Assembly: GCF_000739735.1 (NCBI RefSeq)
Contig: NZ_BBJF01000005.1
Coordinates: forward strand, 186,001 to 250,000
DNA length: 64,000 nt
Reading direction: 5' to 3'
DNA from: Paraburkholderia ginsengisoli NBRC 100965
GTDB lineage: Bacteria > Pseudomonadota > Gammaproteobacteria > Burkholderiales > Burkholderiaceae
Part shown: piece by piece, positions 36,145 to 46,718 of the stretch
Layout of the letters: each line of letters starts with the position of its first letter
Position numbering within the stretch: the first letter of the stretch is position 1
Notes under the pieces: generated by a model
What the model was told of the DNA's origin: nothing
What the model saw: only the letters and a program-made list of their open reading frames with translations
Database searches by the model: none
Translations under genes and position numbers: made by a program

Positions 36145-36472
36145 CTTTCTTATCGAGCGACAACGTGAGAGCTTCATACGCGACGCCTTGAACGGATGCG
36201 CAGCAGGAAGAAGCGTTGCAGTCGATCGGTCTATCGGCACGGCTCTGACTACGTAGGCCGATAAGCGCCAGCGAGAAAAATCGTATTCCCGAGCAACGCA
36301 CGCGCAATCGCAGGCACAGGTCTATTCCGTTGCGTTGCTGCACACGCCACGCGAGAGCGGCGTGCGGGCGGCGCTGTCTTGCGTGGCGGGCATGCGCGTC
36401 GGGTACGTTACATGCGAGACGCGTTGATGGACGGCATCCCGCCTAATCCGCACTTTGACAACCGAGGGCAGT
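36145..36472. other. Intergenic region after the YihY-type gene
   Basis: 328 bases without a supported gene. No repeats or terminator with a T tract were found. Confidence 0.4.
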
Positions 36473-36673
36473 ATGTTGAACTTCATCACCGATCAGTACT
36501 GGGAATGGGTGAGCTTTTTTCCGATGCTCTTTAGCGAAGCGCAGAGCGCTGGCGGTAGCGAGGTGGGGTCCAGCAAGGAGTTCGACCGGACGACTTCATT
36601 GACAGCGCAAGTGGTCGTGCGAAAGCCGCTGCGCCGGACCATCCAATATGACCGGTCGAGGAAGCATCTCTAA
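36473..36673 (+). CDS. Small hypothetical protein (66 aa)
   Basis: Starts MLNFITDQYWEWVSFFPMLFSEA, an aromatic-rich N-terminus, then a polar, basic C-terminal half. GAGGG lies six bases before the start. There is no family match that I recognise, and the codon use is less biased than in the neighbours, so the frame may not be translated. A GC-rich hairpin 60 bases downstream could end a transcript. Confidence 0.35.
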   Translation: MLNFITDQYWEWVSFFPMLFSEAQSAGGSEVGSSKEFDRTTSLTAQVVVRKPLRRTIQYDRSRKHL

Positions 36674-36734
36674 TCGAAGCGAAATCGGGCGATCACAATG
36701 CGTGCTTCAATAATTCGCTTTATGAGAGGGACTA

Positions 36735-36755
36735 CGGCCCGGCTAAGCCGGGCCG
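36735..36755. terminator. GC-rich hairpin upstream of the DUF3597 stop
   Basis: CGGCCCGGC and GCCGGGCCG are perfect complements around a TAA loop, located between a plus-strand and a minus-strand gene end. No T tract, so a bidirectional terminator is only likely. Confidence 0.55.
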
Positions 36756-36784
36756 CACGAAGCGACATTCGTGGCGCAGGCACG

Positions 36785-37216
36785 TTAGTTTTTCAGATTC
36801 GCCGGCACCTTGCCGCCGTTAGCTTCGAGTTGCTTCATCACTTCCCTATGAAGCCAGACGTTCATCTGCGCGGAGTCATTCGTGTCACCTGAATAATGAA
36901 GCTCCCGAGCGAGTTCCTTGCGCGAGTCGAGGCTGCTGTCGAGACCCACCAGTTTCAACAGGTCGACGATGGATGTTTGCCAGTTGAGCGGTTCTCCATG
37001 ATTCGCTGCGAGTCCGCTGAGGACCGCTTCCACGTCGACGACCGGTGGTGCTGAAGCAGGTGTTTGCGTGGGCGCGGCCGGCGCAGATGCCGCTCCAGAT
37101 GTAGGGGTGGCTGCGGCAGGTGCCCTCGCGCCGGCGGCCGGCGCGGCCTGCGCTTGCTGATTCGCCGGATGATCCGACGGAAAGATTTTCGACAGAATGG
37201 TTCCGAAAAAGCTCAT
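36785..37216 (-). CDS. DUF3597 domain protein
   Basis: 143 residues. Starts MSFFGTILSKIF, then a Pro/Ala/Thr linker of about 45 residues, then the DUF3597 domain (VDVEAVLSGLAANHGEPLNW, SIVDLLKLVGLDSSLDSRKELA, DTNDSAQMNVWLHREVM). The family is small, soluble and of unknown function. The linker length is variable among relatives and separates a short N-terminal helix from the domain. Single-gene unit. Confidence 0.87.
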   Translation of the reverse strand: MSFFGTILSKIFPSDHPANQQAQAAPAAGARAPAAATPTSGAASAPAAPTQTPASAPPVVDVEAVLSGLAANHGEPLNWQTSIVDLLKLVGLDSSLDSRKELARELHYSGDTNDSAQMNVWLHREVMKQLEANGGKVPANLKN

Positions 37217-37732
37217 GATCGATGCTCCAAAGAGAGGTGGCAGAGGAACGGACGCGGGAAGGGCCCGTGCTGTTTCTGCGCAAGCGTTGCGCCTGAGGAT
37301 CTGCTACATCACTGACGCATCCGAAAAGAGCGCCATTAATCTCGATTCAACGGACCCGGCGAGGGTGTCGAATCGCGCGATTCGACACATCGGGCAAGAT
37401 TGCTGACAATCGGCGGACGACGTCGCCTTTTGAGACCTGGGTTCATACGCGTCGTCTGCCGAGTAAAGCTATTTCCAATATCCGCTTTTGTATTGGCGCG
37501 CGGCTCGTCAGCAGATTAGCCTCGGCCCGCTTCCGCTGAAGTTACATGGAACATTGATTAATAAAGGGGACCTTGAGCGCCGCGATCTGCAACAAAAAAA
37601 AGCCCGCTCGACGGCGGGCCAAATCCATATCCATCGAGACATGGAGGAGACGTCCTTCAACCCTATCTCACACCTCACCAATGGCCTTGCATAGACGCCT
37701 GATCTTCGTGAGGTAGGGTCGGAAGCTCACAC
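37217..37732. other. Intergenic region with the terminator of the ABC binding-protein gene
   Basis: 516 bases between two minus-strand genes. It holds the DUF3597 promoter region and, at 37594-37620, the terminator of the upstream gene pair. No gene was recognised. Confidence 0.55.
37594..37620 (-). terminator. Intrinsic terminator of the DUF1479-binding protein operon
   Basis: On the minus strand GCCCGC and GCGGGC pair around CGTCGA, and the right arm runs into eight T residues. It lies about 110 bases after the binding-protein stop at 37733. Confidence 0.85.
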
Positions 37733-38980
37733 CTATTTGATCTTCGCCGCAGCGGCAAGCTTGCGCACTCCGTCTTGCGGGTCTTCATTCGAGTTCATGA
37801 AGTTCGTGACGACATCGGTAATCGCGCCCTGGGTGGCCGACGACTGAACATCGCCGAAGGCCAGCGACGGAAAGAAAGAGTTGGATTTAATCGTCGATTG
37901 TTCATCCGCGTGCGATTTCTTGGCGCAGGCGTCGAACTTGTCCATGGGGACATCTTGCCGGACAGGAATTGAGCCCTTGTAGAGACTGAACTGTTCCTGG
38001 AAATCGACGGACATGATTGTTTTGGCAAGCGCAAGCTGGCCGGGAGTCGCGTCTTTTTTGCCGTTCTGCTGGAAGAACACGAACGAGTCCACCGTGTAGG
38101 TGAAGGCGTTCGCCGTACCGGGCGCAGCCGTGCAGACATAGTCGACGTCGGCCCTCTTGTTCGCATTCGCGAACTCGCCTTTCGCCCAGTCGCCCATGAA
38201 CTGCATGCCACCCGATCCGTTAATGACCATTGCCGTCGCGAGATTCCAGTCGCGACCCGCGGAGCCTTTGTCGAAGTAACCTTGAATTCTCCGCACAATC
38301 TGGAACACCTGCAACATCTGAGGCGAGGTGAGTGTTTTCTGGTCGAGATCGATCATGGCCTTGCGATAGAAATCCGCGCCCTGCGACAGCACGACCGCCT
38401 CCCAGATGGTCATGTCTTGCCATGGCTGGCCGCCGCGCGCCACGGGCGTAATGCCCGCAGCGCGGAACTTGTCGGCGAGCGCGAAGAACTCCGGCCACGT
38501 CGTCGGCGCCTTACCTCCGACTTTATCGAGGTTGGCTTTGTTGATCCACAGCCAGTTGATTCGGTGTATTGAGAATGGCGCGGCCACATAGTGGCCATCA
38601 GACTTCATGGTCTTGTTGATTTGCGCTGGCAGCTGGGCTTTCCAGTCGGTCGCCGATTTATCTATATCGACCAGCACGCCTTGATCGGCCCAGTCCTGTA
38701 TCAACGGCCCCTTGATCTGTGCAGCCGACGGTGCATTGCCTGACATGACTTGTGTCTTCAGCGCAGTCATGGCAGCCGCGCCTGCTCCTCCGGCGACGGC
38801 GAAGTCTTTCCACTCGTAGCCCTGTTTATTCATGTCGTCCTTAAGCACTCTGACCGCCTTCGATTCGCCGCCCGAGGTCCACCAGTGCAACACGGAAAGC
38901 GACTCGGCGGCACTTACGACGGGTGCGCCTGTGGCGAGTGCCGCTGCGACGATTGCAACTGACATGAGTGTTCTTTTCAT
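37733..38980 (-). CDS. ABC transporter sugar-type substrate-binding protein (orphan)
   Basis: 415 residues. Signal peptide MKRTLMSVAIVAAALATGAPVVSA, then the COG1653-type binding fold starting SLSVLHWWTSGGESKAVRVL, with PFSIHRINWLWINKANLDKVG and the GGMQFMGDWAKGEF hinge region. It should bind a monosaccharide or oligosaccharide in the periplasm. CGGAGAC precedes ATG 38980. No permease or ATPase gene follows; a terminator comes instead. It is the second gene after DUF1479, 73 bp apart. It must work with a distant permease, or the transporter is broken. Confidence 0.9.
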   Translation of the reverse strand: MKRTLMSVAIVAAALATGAPVVSAAESLSVLHWWTSGGESKAVRVLKDDMNKQGYEWKDFAVAGGAGAAAMTALKTQVMSGNAPSAAQIKGPLIQDWADQGVLVDIDKSATDWKAQLPAQINKTMKSDGHYVAAPFSIHRINWLWINKANLDKVGGKAPTTWPEFFALADKFRAAGITPVARGGQPWQDMTIWEAVVLSQGADFYRKAMIDLDQKTLTSPQMLQVFQIVRRIQGYFDKGSAGRDWNLATAMVINGSGGMQFMGDWAKGEFANANKRADVDYVCTAAPGTANAFTYTVDSFVFFQQNGKKDATPGQLALAKTIMSVDFQEQFSLYKGSIPVRQDVPMDKFDACAKKSHADEQSTIKSNSFFPSLAFGDVQSSATQGAITDVVTNFMNSNEDPQDGVRKLAAAAKIK

Positions 38981-39053
38981 TGCTGTCTCCGTTGGTTTTC
39001 TTGGTGAATCACCAGACGGACGCACGCCATGATGGCGTGCGTCGGGGTCGTGC

Positions 39054-40298
39054 TTACAGATCGAAGCCGAGTTGGGCTTTACCGAGGGGCGTCAAATCGT
39101 CGGCGGTAGCCCGTCCGACAAAGTCAACTTCGAAGTGGTCCGCCGGGAAGTCAGGCGGGCTCCTGCCTTCAAGAAAGCTGGGCAACTGGCGCCTGAGGTA
39201 TTCGTCGTTTTTGGCACACGCCGGCGCAGACGGGATATACATCACGTTGCTGTAGCCCGCGCCGCGGTGCGCGTCTTCCACGGCGTGGATCACATCGCTG
39301 TGCCAGAACACGGTGTCGCCCGCCTGCATGTGCGGAATCGATGACAGCGCGTCGAAAAGCGGCGCATGAAATTCAGGCTTGATGGACAGCGCGCGGCCAG
39401 GCATTGCACCGCACAGGTCGTCTTCGGCGACATCGTCCTGAAGGGCGCGCAACAGGATATAAGCCATCGAATTCGCAATCGGCACGAGTTGCAGCGTGCC
39501 GTCGCCCGGGCCTTGCGGCGTCAACGCGGTCCACCCCTGGAATGTGCGGAACATCGAGCACACTGCGGGCGACGCGATCTCTTCGACGTCTGGCCGGAAC
39601 GCGGCGTCGAACGGATCGTATTGACGCCAGTTGCCATCGAATACATGCCGGTACACCTTGCGGAAGTGACCCTCGATCCACCGTTCGACCGATCCGCCGT
39701 CGCAATGCGCGGACAAGCCCAATGACTCGGAACCGGGTGGACGCCGACGCATCCGGTCCGCGTAAACCGGCACGCGCTCCGGATCGAAATGGACTCGGCC
39801 TTCACTCTCGGTGCGCCACAACCGGTTCAGAAACACGCGTGCCGCAGTGAGCGATGGCGCCTGACGAGCGAGGACCTGGGGCTTCGACCAGTACACGCCG
39901 TAAATTTGCGGCTTGCTCGATGCGAGCTGGCCAAAGTATTTGTCTTCGGCGCGGTTCTTCAGGCGCGTGTCCAGATCGTTGCGCTCGACGTACTCCGCGA
40001 TATCGTGGTCCCAGCGTTCCACCAGCGCGCGGTCGAACACATTGCGGATCACACACGCCCCGCGCGTTTTCACGAGTTCGATCTGCTCTGCGCTCACGCG
40101 CTGTTCCGCGATGTCGGAGAACTGGATTTCGGGGATGACGTTTTCGCCTCGATCGCGTTGCGCGGCAATTCTGCCGGCTTCGGCGCGGATCGCTTCGTCC
40201 ACTTCGGCGAAGACCTCACGATAGTTCGGAAGTCGTTCGCGAAGCTCCTGTTTGGCCTGCCGGATGGCTGCCGGCAAATCGTCGATGATGAGTGCCAT
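39054..40298 (-). CDS. DUF1479 family protein (YbiU-like, 2-oxoglutarate dioxygenase fold)
   Basis: 414 residues. The H-x-D pair appears in [17 protein letters not shown] and the distal His in [19 protein letters not shown], the layout of the cupin-type Fe(II)/2-oxoglutarate oxygenases to which DUF1479 is related. A long N-terminal helical part ([20 protein letters not shown]) is typical. AAGGAGAC precedes ATG 40298. It is first in an operon with an ABC binding protein and divergent from an AraC regulator. The substrate is unknown; a sugar-derived one fits the neighbour. Confidence 0.85.
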   Translation of the reverse strand: MALIIDDLPAAIRQAKQELRERLPNYREVFAEVDEAIRAEAGRIAAQRDRGENVIPEIQFSDIAEQRVSAEQIELVKTRGACVIRNVFDRALVERWDHDIAEYVERNDLDTRLKNRAEDKYFGQLASSKPQIYGVYWSKPQVLARQAPSLTAARVFLNRLWRTESEGRVHFDPERVPVYADRMRRRPPGSESLGLSAHCDGGSVERWIEGHFRKVYRHVFDGNWRQYDPFDAAFRPDVEEIASPAVCSMFRTFQGWTALTPQGPGDGTLQLVPIANSMAYILLRALQDDVAEDDLCGAMPGRALSIKPEFHAPLFDALSSIPHMQAGDTVFWHSDVIHAVEDAHRGAGYSNVMYIPSAPACAKNDEYLRRQLPSFLEGRSPPDFPADHFEVDFVGRATADDLTPLGKAQLGFDL

Positions 40299-40393
40299 GG
40301 TCGTCTCCTTGTGGGTTCTGCTATGTCCGCAGCATAGGCTGATCGTGCCCACAAAAGTGATACCATCCAGCCAATTACTTTGCGGCTTCTGCC

Positions 40394-41350
40394 ATGAAAC
40401 CAGCATACGAACGCGTCGAATTCGGCGATGACTGCTCGGTCAGGGTTTACCACCGGCGTCTGCCGCGCATTCCGTTCGAGTGGCATCACCATCCGGAATA
40501 CGAATTGACCCTGACGCTGAACAGTCACGGCAAACGCTATATCGGAGATTCGATTGCGGACTATGTAGACGAAGACCTGGTTCTCGTGCCGCCGAATCTT
40601 CCCCACACGTGGGCGTCGAATCGCTCGATTGACCCGGCATCTCCTCAGGTTGCCATCGTGATCTGGTTCGGCGGCGACTGGGCGCGGCGGCTTGCGGATG
40701 TCTGCCCGGAATATGCGCCTTTGCGTAACCTGTTGCGCCGTGCGGCCTGCGGGCTGGCATTCAGTCCGGAGGTCGGCGCAGCGCTGCACGCTCAGGCCGA
40801 CAGACTGCTGTCCAATGCCCCGCGTGAACGCCTTGCTGTAGCGCTCAATGTTCTGTGCACGCTAGCGGAAGCGCCCGGCGAGCCGCTCGCTTCGCCGACT
40901 GCGTTTAGCGACCGGACGGAGGGGCCGTCGGGCCACGAACCGGAACGTATCAATCGCGTGCTCTCCATGATCGATCTGCGCTTCGCTGAACCGCTGCGTT
41001 TATCCGAACTATGCGAGGCCGCCAATGTGTCGGAACGTTCTCTGGCCCGTTACTTCGAGCAGCACATTGGAGAGAGCGTTGGGCGATACATCGCGCGGGT
41101 CAGGATTGGACACGCCTGCCGAATGCTCGCGCATACCTCCACCCCCGTTTCCGTCGTCGCAGCCCGCTCCGGATTTCCGAACGTGGCCAACTTCAACCGG
41201 CAGTTCAAGGCGCTGAAGGAATTGACACCCGCTGCTTATCGCAAGCAGTTTGCGGCCGGCGATATCGTGGAGACAAACGCCAGTCCGCGGATCAACGAAC
41301 GGTCGCCTTCGTTGCAACGGAACCCGCGGCTACCGAAATCGATTGCGTGA
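40394..41350 (+). CDS. AraC-family transcriptional regulator
   Basis: 318 residues. The N-terminal cupin ([25 protein letters not shown]) is a sugar-sensing AraC arm, and the C-terminal double helix-turn-helix covers about 190-290 ([33 protein letters not shown], then [21 protein letters not shown]). Divergent from the DUF1479-binding protein operon with 95 bp between the starts, so it most likely regulates that operon. A 30-residue basic tail follows the DNA-binding domain. Confidence 0.9.
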   Translation: MKPAYERVEFGDDCSVRVYHRRLPRIPFEWHHHPEYELTLTLNSHGKRYIGDSIADYVDEDLVLVPPNLPHTWASNRSIDPASPQVAIVIWFGGDWARRLADVCPEYAPLRNLLRRAACGLAFSPEVGAALHAQADRLLSNAPRERLAVALNVLCTLAEAPGEPLASPTAFSDRTEGPSGHEPERINRVLSMIDLRFAEPLRLSELCEAANVSERSLARYFEQHIGESVGRYIARVRIGHACRMLAHTSTPVSVVAARSGFPNVANFNRQFKALKELTPAAYRKQFAAGDIVETNASPRINERSPSLQRNPRLPKSIA

Positions 41351-41431
41351 CGCGCGCAGACGGCTCCAGACGCAGGATGGATGCTGGCCGATTTGACTGG
41401 CCGCGCTGGCAAGAGCGGCCCCTTATTAAAG

Positions 41432-42397
41432 CTATCGCGCCAGATGGAAGCGCGGCAATACCTCGCTCGCGAGTTCCTCGATTACCTCGACGACCGGGCG
41501 CTCGGCCGCGAGATTGAACGTCACGTGATGAGTTCCGCCCGCGCGCATGTCGTCGAGGATGCTAATCAGCGCGTGCCGTCCGGCTCGATAGCCGAGTGTC
41601 ACGGGCTGTGCCGGTTCATGCGGATCGCCGCTGAGGTCGAGTCGCATCGCCACGCCGAATGCGCGGAACGCGGTGGGTGCCGCGCGTTCGACGGCGGCGC
41701 GCCACATGCTGTAACGCGCGCGCTGCGCATCGGGCTCGCGATGATAGGTCATCCACCCAAGCGAGTGCCGCGCGATCCAGTCGACGCTCTGGCCGCCCGA
41801 ACCCACGGCAAGCAACGGCACGCTGTCCGCGCTGTCGGGCAGGAGCTGGAAAGTCGGCGCACCTTCCGGCGCGCGCTCGGGAATCACGCGCGACGGCTTG
41901 CCGAGCGCCGCCGCCAACGTGTCCCAATGGCTGCGGTACAGTTCGCGCCGCTCATCGGATTCGCGGCCGAAGGCGGCGTATTCCGGCGGACGGTCGCCCG
42001 ATCCCAGCCCCAGAATGAAACGGCCATGACTCAGCATGTTCACGGACAGCGCCGCCTTGGCGATATGCAGCGGATGGCGCAGCGTCAGCACGATCGCACC
42101 GCTCGCGAGCGCGATACGTTGCGTGTGTGTCGCGAGTGGACCGAGCAACACCCACGGGTCGAGATGGCCGACCGGGTCCGGATAGTCCGCGCTGTTCAGC
42201 GGCACGTCGCGTACCCACAGCGCGCGGAAGCCGCGTTCGTCGGCGAGTCGCGCGAGCGCCAGCTGCTCGTCGAAATCGGCGACGATGGTGCCGGCGCGCA
42301 AGAGCGGCAGCGTGAGTCCGAGGCTGAGTGCATCGTTTGCAAACACTCGGTTCACTGTGTTTTGCGCGTAATCCTGTTGCCCGTTTACTGTTGCCAA
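41432..42397 (-). CDS. LLM-class flavin oxidoreductase (luciferase-like)
   Basis: About 321 residues. TIM-barrel luciferase-like family: LSLGLTLPL, RDVPLNSADYPDPVGHLDPWVLLGPLATHT and the phosphate site NMLSHGRFILGLGSGDRPPEYAAFG. It resembles the family named TIGR03571. AGGAG lies seven bases before a TTG at 42397, which I take as start; ATG 42445 or GTG 42463 would extend it. Its upstream end nearly touches the polB stop (42468). It should use reduced FMN or F420-like flavin; substrate unknown. Confidence 0.8.
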   Translation of the reverse strand: MATVNGQQDYAQNTVNRVFANDALSLGLTLPLLRAGTIVADFDEQLALARLADERGFRALWVRDVPLNSADYPDPVGHLDPWVLLGPLATHTQRIALASGAIVLTLRHPLHIAKAALSVNMLSHGRFILGLGSGDRPPEYAAFGRESDERRELYRSHWDTLAAALGKPSRVIPERAPEGAPTFQLLPDSADSVPLLAVGSGGQSVDWIARHSLGWMTYHREPDAQRARYSMWRAAVERAAPTAFRAFGVAMRLDLSGDPHEPAQPVTLGYRAGRHALISILDDMRAGGTHHVTFNLAAERPVVEVIEELASEVLPRFHLAR

Positions 42398-42467
42398 CTG
42401 TCGACTCCTTCGTGAGGCCGTTACGCGTGACTGTTCCTCCCGCATCAGGGCCGATGCTAGCACCGCG

Positions 42468-44834
42468 TCAGAACAACTGTCTTTGCCCCGACATCAGCGT
42501 CGTGAAGTCATCGCGCAGCAACGGCAGAATGGCGTCGGCGACGGGCTGCAATTGCCGCGTCAGATAGTGCTCGTAATCGATCGCCGAGCGCAGCGTCTCC
42601 AGCGGTTCGGGTCCGGCGACCGTCATCACGTAGCTGATCCAGCCGCCGTTCTGGTATTGCAGCGGGCGTCCCTGGCTGCGATTGAACTCATCCGCGACGC
42701 GCGCCGCGCGCACATGCGGCGGCACGTTGCGCTCGTATTCGCCGAGCGCCCGGCGCAGGCGCTTGCGATACACGAGTCGATCGTCGAGCCTGCCTTCGAG
42801 CATGTCGCGTACATAGTCGCGCACGTAATCCTGATACGGTTGTTGCCGGAAAATGCGCCCGTATAGCTCCTGCTGAAACTGCTGCGCAAGCGGCGTCCAA
42901 TCCGTGCGCACCGTTTCGAGTCCTTTATAGACGATCTCGTCGCGGCCGTCCGGCAGGATGGTGAGCCCGGCGTAGCGTTTCTTGCTGCCTTCCTCGGCAC
43001 CGCGAATCGTCGGCATGAAAAAGCGCCGATAGTGCCGCTCGAATTGCAATTCCAGCGCGCTGTCGAGTTCGAATCGCGCGTGCAGATTCTGCCGCCACCA
43101 CGCGTTGATATGCTCGACCAGCGCGCGGCCGATGCGGCCGGCTTCTTCCTCGCTGTGCGCGTGCTTCAGCCAGACGAAGGTCGAATCGGTGTCGCCGTAG
43201 ATGACCTCGTAGCCTTCGGCCTGAATCAGTTCGCGCGTGGCGTGCATGATTTCGTGGCCGCGCATCGTGATCGACGACGCGAGACGCGGGTCGAAGAAGC
43301 GGCAGCCGGTGGAACCGAGCACGCCGTAGAACGCGTTCATGATGATCTTCAGCGCTTGCGAAAGGGGTGCGTTGCGCTCGCGTTTGGCGGCCTCGCGGCT
43401 TTGCCATACTTGCGCGACGATCGACGGCAGGCAATGGCGCGTGCGCGAAAAGCGTGCGCCGAGAAAGCCCGGCACCGAGTGCTCGTCGGTGGGATCGAGC
43501 ATGCCTTCGACGAGACCGAGCGGGTCGATCAGAAAGGTGCGAATGATCGACGGATATAGGCTCTTGTAGTCGAGCACGAGCACCGAATCGTAGAGGCCGG
43601 GGCGCGAGTCCATCACGAAGCCGCCGGGGCTCGCGGCGCCCGCGACGTCGCCGAGATTGGGCGCGACATAGCCTTGCCGGTGCATGCGCGGCATGTACAG
43701 ATGCGTGAACGCCGCCACCGAGCCGCCGCTGCGATCCGCGGGCAGGCCGGTCACGGATGCACGTTCCAGCAGAAACGGCAGCAGTTCGGTTTTCGCGAAG
43801 ATGCGCGTGACCAGCTCGCAATCCTTCAGGTTGTATTGCGCGAGCGCGGGCTTGTCCTCGTCGAAGCGGCGCTGGATTTCGTCCATGCGCTGATAGGGAT
43901 TGTCGATGGCCTTGCCTTCGCCCAACACCGAGCGCGAGACGTGTTCGAGACTGAACGACGGAAAGCTCCACGTTGCGGAGCGCAGCGCCTCGATCCCGTC
44001 GATGATCAACCGTCCCGCCGCGCCGGCAAAGAAGTGATTGCGCGTGAGTCCATGTTCACGCCACTCCATGACTGCGCCGCCACGGCCGAGCCGCAACGGT
44101 ACGCGATATTGTTCGGCATGCTGCTGCAACACGCGCAGATCGAACTGCACGAGATTCCAGCCGATGATCGCATCGGGGTCGTGCCGCTCCATCCACAGGT
44201 TCAGTTTTTCGAGCAACTGTGCGCGCGTTTCGCAGTATTCGAGCGCGAAGTCGAGCGCGGTCGCGTCGCCGTTCGGCGGTCCGAGCATGTACACCTGGCG
44301 TTGTCCGCAGCCTTCGAGCGCGATCGAGTAGAGCTCGGCGTGCGCGCTGGTTTCGATGTCGAGCGAGACCAGCTTCAACGGTGGACGATAACCGGTGGCC
44401 GGCTTCAATTCGCCGTTCAAGAGCGGCCCGCTGCGCTGCGGCTCGCCGCCGAACCACACCGGCGCGGTAATGAAGCGCTCCATCATGTAGCGCTCGGGCG
44501 GGAAGATGTCGGCTTCGTAGACATCGACGCCGCCTTGCTTCAGGCGCTTTTCGAAGCCTGTCAATTGCCGGTGCTGCGGGCAATAAAGTCCCATCACGGG
44601 ACGATGGTGGAAGTCGCGCAACTCGAGCGCACGAAGATCGAGCGGCATGTCGCGACGCAGGATCGTTTCGGCGCGCTCGCGATGTTCGACGGGGATGAAC
44701 GCGACGGACGGCTGAGGGCGCAGGCGGATATGACGGGGCCCGCTGTCTGTAGCCAGCCAGAAATCGATTTCCGTGCCGGCGGGCGTGTCCCGCCAATGTC
44801 GGGTCAAAATGAAACCCTGTTCGAGCTCAGTCAA
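42468..44834 (-). CDS. polB: DNA polymerase II (family B)
   Basis: 788 residues, the normal size. Exonuclease motifs: [14 protein letters not shown] (Exo I), [13 protein letters not shown] (Exo II) and [13 protein letters not shown] (Exo III). Polymerase motifs: [17 protein letters not shown] (A), [19 protein letters not shown] (B) and [11 protein letters not shown] (C). It carries out repair and translesion synthesis, with proofreading. In E. coli it is SOS-induced; I found no LexA site of the CTGT-N8-ACAG type between 44835 and 45066. The LLM gene follows directly. Confidence 0.95.
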   Translation of the reverse strand: MTELEQGFILTRHWRDTPAGTEIDFWLATDSGPRHIRLRPQPSVAFIPVEHRERAETILRRDMPLDLRALELRDFHHRPVMGLYCPQHRQLTGFEKRLKQGGVDVYEADIFPPERYMMERFITAPVWFGGEPQRSGPLLNGELKPATGYRPPLKLVSLDIETSAHAELYSIALEGCGQRQVYMLGPPNGDATALDFALEYCETRAQLLEKLNLWMERHDPDAIIGWNLVQFDLRVLQQHAEQYRVPLRLGRGGAVMEWREHGLTRNHFFAGAAGRLIIDGIEALRSATWSFPSFSLEHVSRSVLGEGKAIDNPYQRMDEIQRRFDEDKPALAQYNLKDCELVTRIFAKTELLPFLLERASVTGLPADRSGGSVAAFTHLYMPRMHRQGYVAPNLGDVAGAASPGGFVMDSRPGLYDSVLVLDYKSLYPSIIRTFLIDPLGLVEGMLDPTDEHSVPGFLGARFSRTRHCLPSIVAQVWQSREAAKRERNAPLSQALKIIMNAFYGVLGSTGCRFFDPRLASSITMRGHEIMHATRELIQAEGYEVIYGDTDSTFVWLKHAHSEEEAGRIGRALVEHINAWWRQNLHARFELDSALELQFERHYRRFFMPTIRGAEEGSKKRYAGLTILPDGRDEIVYKGLETVRTDWTPLAQQFQQELYGRIFRQQPYQDYVRDYVRDMLEGRLDDRLVYRKRLRRALGEYERNVPPHVRAARVADEFNRSQGRPLQYQNGGWISYVMTVAGPEPLETLRSAIDYEHYLTRQLQPVADAILPLLRDDFTTLMSGQRQLF

Positions 44835-45066
44835 ACTTCCACCTTTAAACGGGCATCATCGCCTCGCGCGATTTTACCGCCATGCGTGCCGACAGCGGGG
44901 CCGATGCATGAGGCGTGCAACCTTCAGGCGTTGAGATCAGGCGCTGGCATTCGGGCGCAGCCCACTCTGACTGCAGCGACGCGGCGCAGTCTGTATGATC
45001 GTGCTGCAGCGATTCCTTCGGCGCAATCCGCGCCGGTCAAGTCCACAAAAGAACGGAGTGAACGAG

Positions 45067-45492
45067 ATGACGTTGGGCAAACTTGTTGTCGTAGTCGCGG
45101 TAGCTGCAACCAGCCTGAGTGCTCAGGCGCAAGTCGCCGGCACGCAACCGCTGAGTGTGACGGTCGAGCAGTCCACGGCGCTGCTGAATGGCTGGAGCGT
45201 GAAGAAGAGCATTCTCGGCAAGGCCGTCTACAACGACCAGAACGAAAAGATCGGTACGGTCCGCGATCTGGTGGTCGCGCCCGACGGTTCGCTGTCCGCC
45301 GCGATCGTTTCCGCTGGCGGCTTTCTCGGCGTGGCGTCGCATGACGTTGCGGTGCCGATCGCCGCGCTCGATATTCACGAGGGTAATTTCTATCTGGCCG
45401 GCGCGACCAAGGCCGCGTTGAAAGCGACCCCGCAGTTCCAGTACAACAAGGTGCAGTCGCCGCCAAAGCCGAAGAAGCTGACGCAGCAGTGA
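45067..45492 (+). CDS. Exported PRC-barrel domain protein
   Basis: 141 residues. Sec signal peptide MTLGKLVVVVAVAATSLSAQAQ, then the PRC-barrel part: SVKKSILGKAVYNDQNEKIGTVRDLVVAPDGSLSAAIVSAGGFLGVASHDVAVPI. PRC barrels usually are cytoplasmic, so a periplasmic one is a small variation seen in Proteobacteria. The C-terminus is Lys/Pro rich. Single gene, divergent from polB, with a hairpin seven bases after the stop. Confidence 0.85.
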   Translation: MTLGKLVVVVAVAATSLSAQAQVAGTQPLSVTVEQSTALLNGWSVKKSILGKAVYNDQNEKIGTVRDLVVAPDGSLSAAIVSAGGFLGVASHDVAVPIAALDIHEGNFYLAGATKAALKATPQFQYNKVQSPPKPKKLTQQ

Positions 45493-45498
45493 TGCAAT

Positions 45499-45523
45499 GG
45501 GCCGGCTGATTCACCGGCCCGTT
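45499..45523 (+). terminator. Terminator hairpin after the PRC-barrel gene
   Basis: GGGCCGG (45499-45505) pairs with CCGGCCC (45514-45520), followed by GTTTG. Short T tract, so moderately convincing. Confidence 0.6.
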
Positions 45524-45697
45524 TGCGATTGAGCGACGAGCGGCTCCTGATCGAGCCGCCGATCAAACAGCGGCGCCGTGGCGTGAACCGGTTGAAGTAG
45601 TACAAACCGGTTTGCGTTGCGGTGCCGTTGTTTCATGGTTCTCGGACTATGCGAAAAAGGCGTGCGAAAAAGGCCCTTAAATAAGGCCTCAAATCAA

Positions 45698-46708
45698 TCA
45701 AGCCTCCAGCGCCAGCGTCGCGAACGTACCCAGCCAATGCTCACCCATATAGTCGCCGGCCACATGCGGCAGCGCGCTTTGCAGATGACGCTCGGCGCTA
45801 TCGATCAGCATTGTCCGGCGAATGTCGCCGGCAGGCAGCGAACGCGCGAGCGAACGCTGGCACCACGCGCGACTCAGATTCAGGCCGTCCAGATGCGCGA
45901 TCTTGCCGTCGGACCGGTCGGTCACGGTGACCGGTTCGAACAGCGTGGCCGGCTTTTTCGCGCCGAGATCCGGCAGGAAGCGCCCGAACCAGTCGACGAA
46001 TTGCGCGGACGGCAACACGCGCCGCATCAACTCTGCTTCCATCAGCGAAGGCGACAGGAACTCGTCGCCGGCCGGCTCCCATGCCTGACACGCGACGTCG
46101 TTCAGAAACCAGCGCTCGGCCGTGTTGACGAGCAGCGCTTCGAGCGAATCGCGTGAAGTTTGCCGCGCGAAATCCAGCGTGAGCGCCAGCGCGAACGCCA
46201 TGTTGAAATGCGTGCCGACCCGCAGCGGGTAAGTCGCTTTCGGCAGGAATTCCTCGAAGCGTTCAACGAAGGCTTCGGTGAGCGGTGCAAAAGTTTTCGA
46301 CCAGCGCACCGCATCTGCGAGCTTCAGCGAATTCAGTTGCGCGCTGAGCGCCAGCAGCCAGGCCCAACCATACGGCCGTTCGAAACCGCGATTGTGCGGC
46401 AGGTCGAGATACGCGAGTTCGCCGGCCACGTTGGCGGCCGTGAAATGCTCGTCGACCACTGCAACGATGCGCGCGGCCTCGGGAAGATCGGGGAAGCGCT
46501 CCAGCAGATGCAGGATCAGCCAGTAGCCATGCACGCACGAATGCCAGTCGTAGCTGCCGTAGAAGATGGGGTGCAACGCGCGCGGACCTTGCACGTCCTG
46601 CGGCCCGGCAAGCGCATGCGTGAGCTTGTTCGGATACTCGCGCGTGAGGTGAGCGAGCGCAAGATTGGCGAATTTCGACGCGAGTTCGCGAGTGAGTTGG
46701 ACGGTCAT
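45698..46708 (-). CDS. DUF2891 family protein
   Basis: 336 residues, soluble, mostly helical. The conserved starts are HPIFYGSYDWHSCVHGYWLILHL and FERPYGWAWLLALSAQL, and near the end VAGDYMGEHWLGTFATLAL. The alternating helix pattern with Trp and His suggests an (alpha/alpha)6 barrel like glycosidases or lyases, but no activity is proven. It is the third gene of an operon with DUF969 and DUF979, 10 bp after the latter. Confidence 0.87.
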   Translation of the reverse strand: MTVQLTRELASKFANLALAHLTREYPNKLTHALAGPQDVQGPRALHPIFYGSYDWHSCVHGYWLILHLLERFPDLPEAARIVAVVDEHFTAANVAGELAYLDLPHNRGFERPYGWAWLLALSAQLNSLKLADAVRWSKTFAPLTEAFVERFEEFLPKATYPLRVGTHFNMAFALALTLDFARQTSRDSLEALLVNTAERWFLNDVACQAWEPAGDEFLSPSLMEAELMRRVLPSAQFVDWFGRFLPDLGAKKPATLFEPVTVTDRSDGKIAHLDGLNLSRAWCQRSLARSLPAGDIRRTMLIDSAERHLQSALPHVAGDYMGEHWLGTFATLALEA

Positions 46709-46718
46709 CGGCGGCTCC

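Noticed and set aside
44835-45066. LexA box expected in front of polB
   Set aside because: No CTGT-N8-ACAG match was found; CTGTTCGAGCTCAG near the polB start does not fit the right half.
45583-45615. Two AACCGGTT-containing segments
   Set aside because: Short palindromes in GC-rich DNA with no gene start nearby that they would serve; no third copy.
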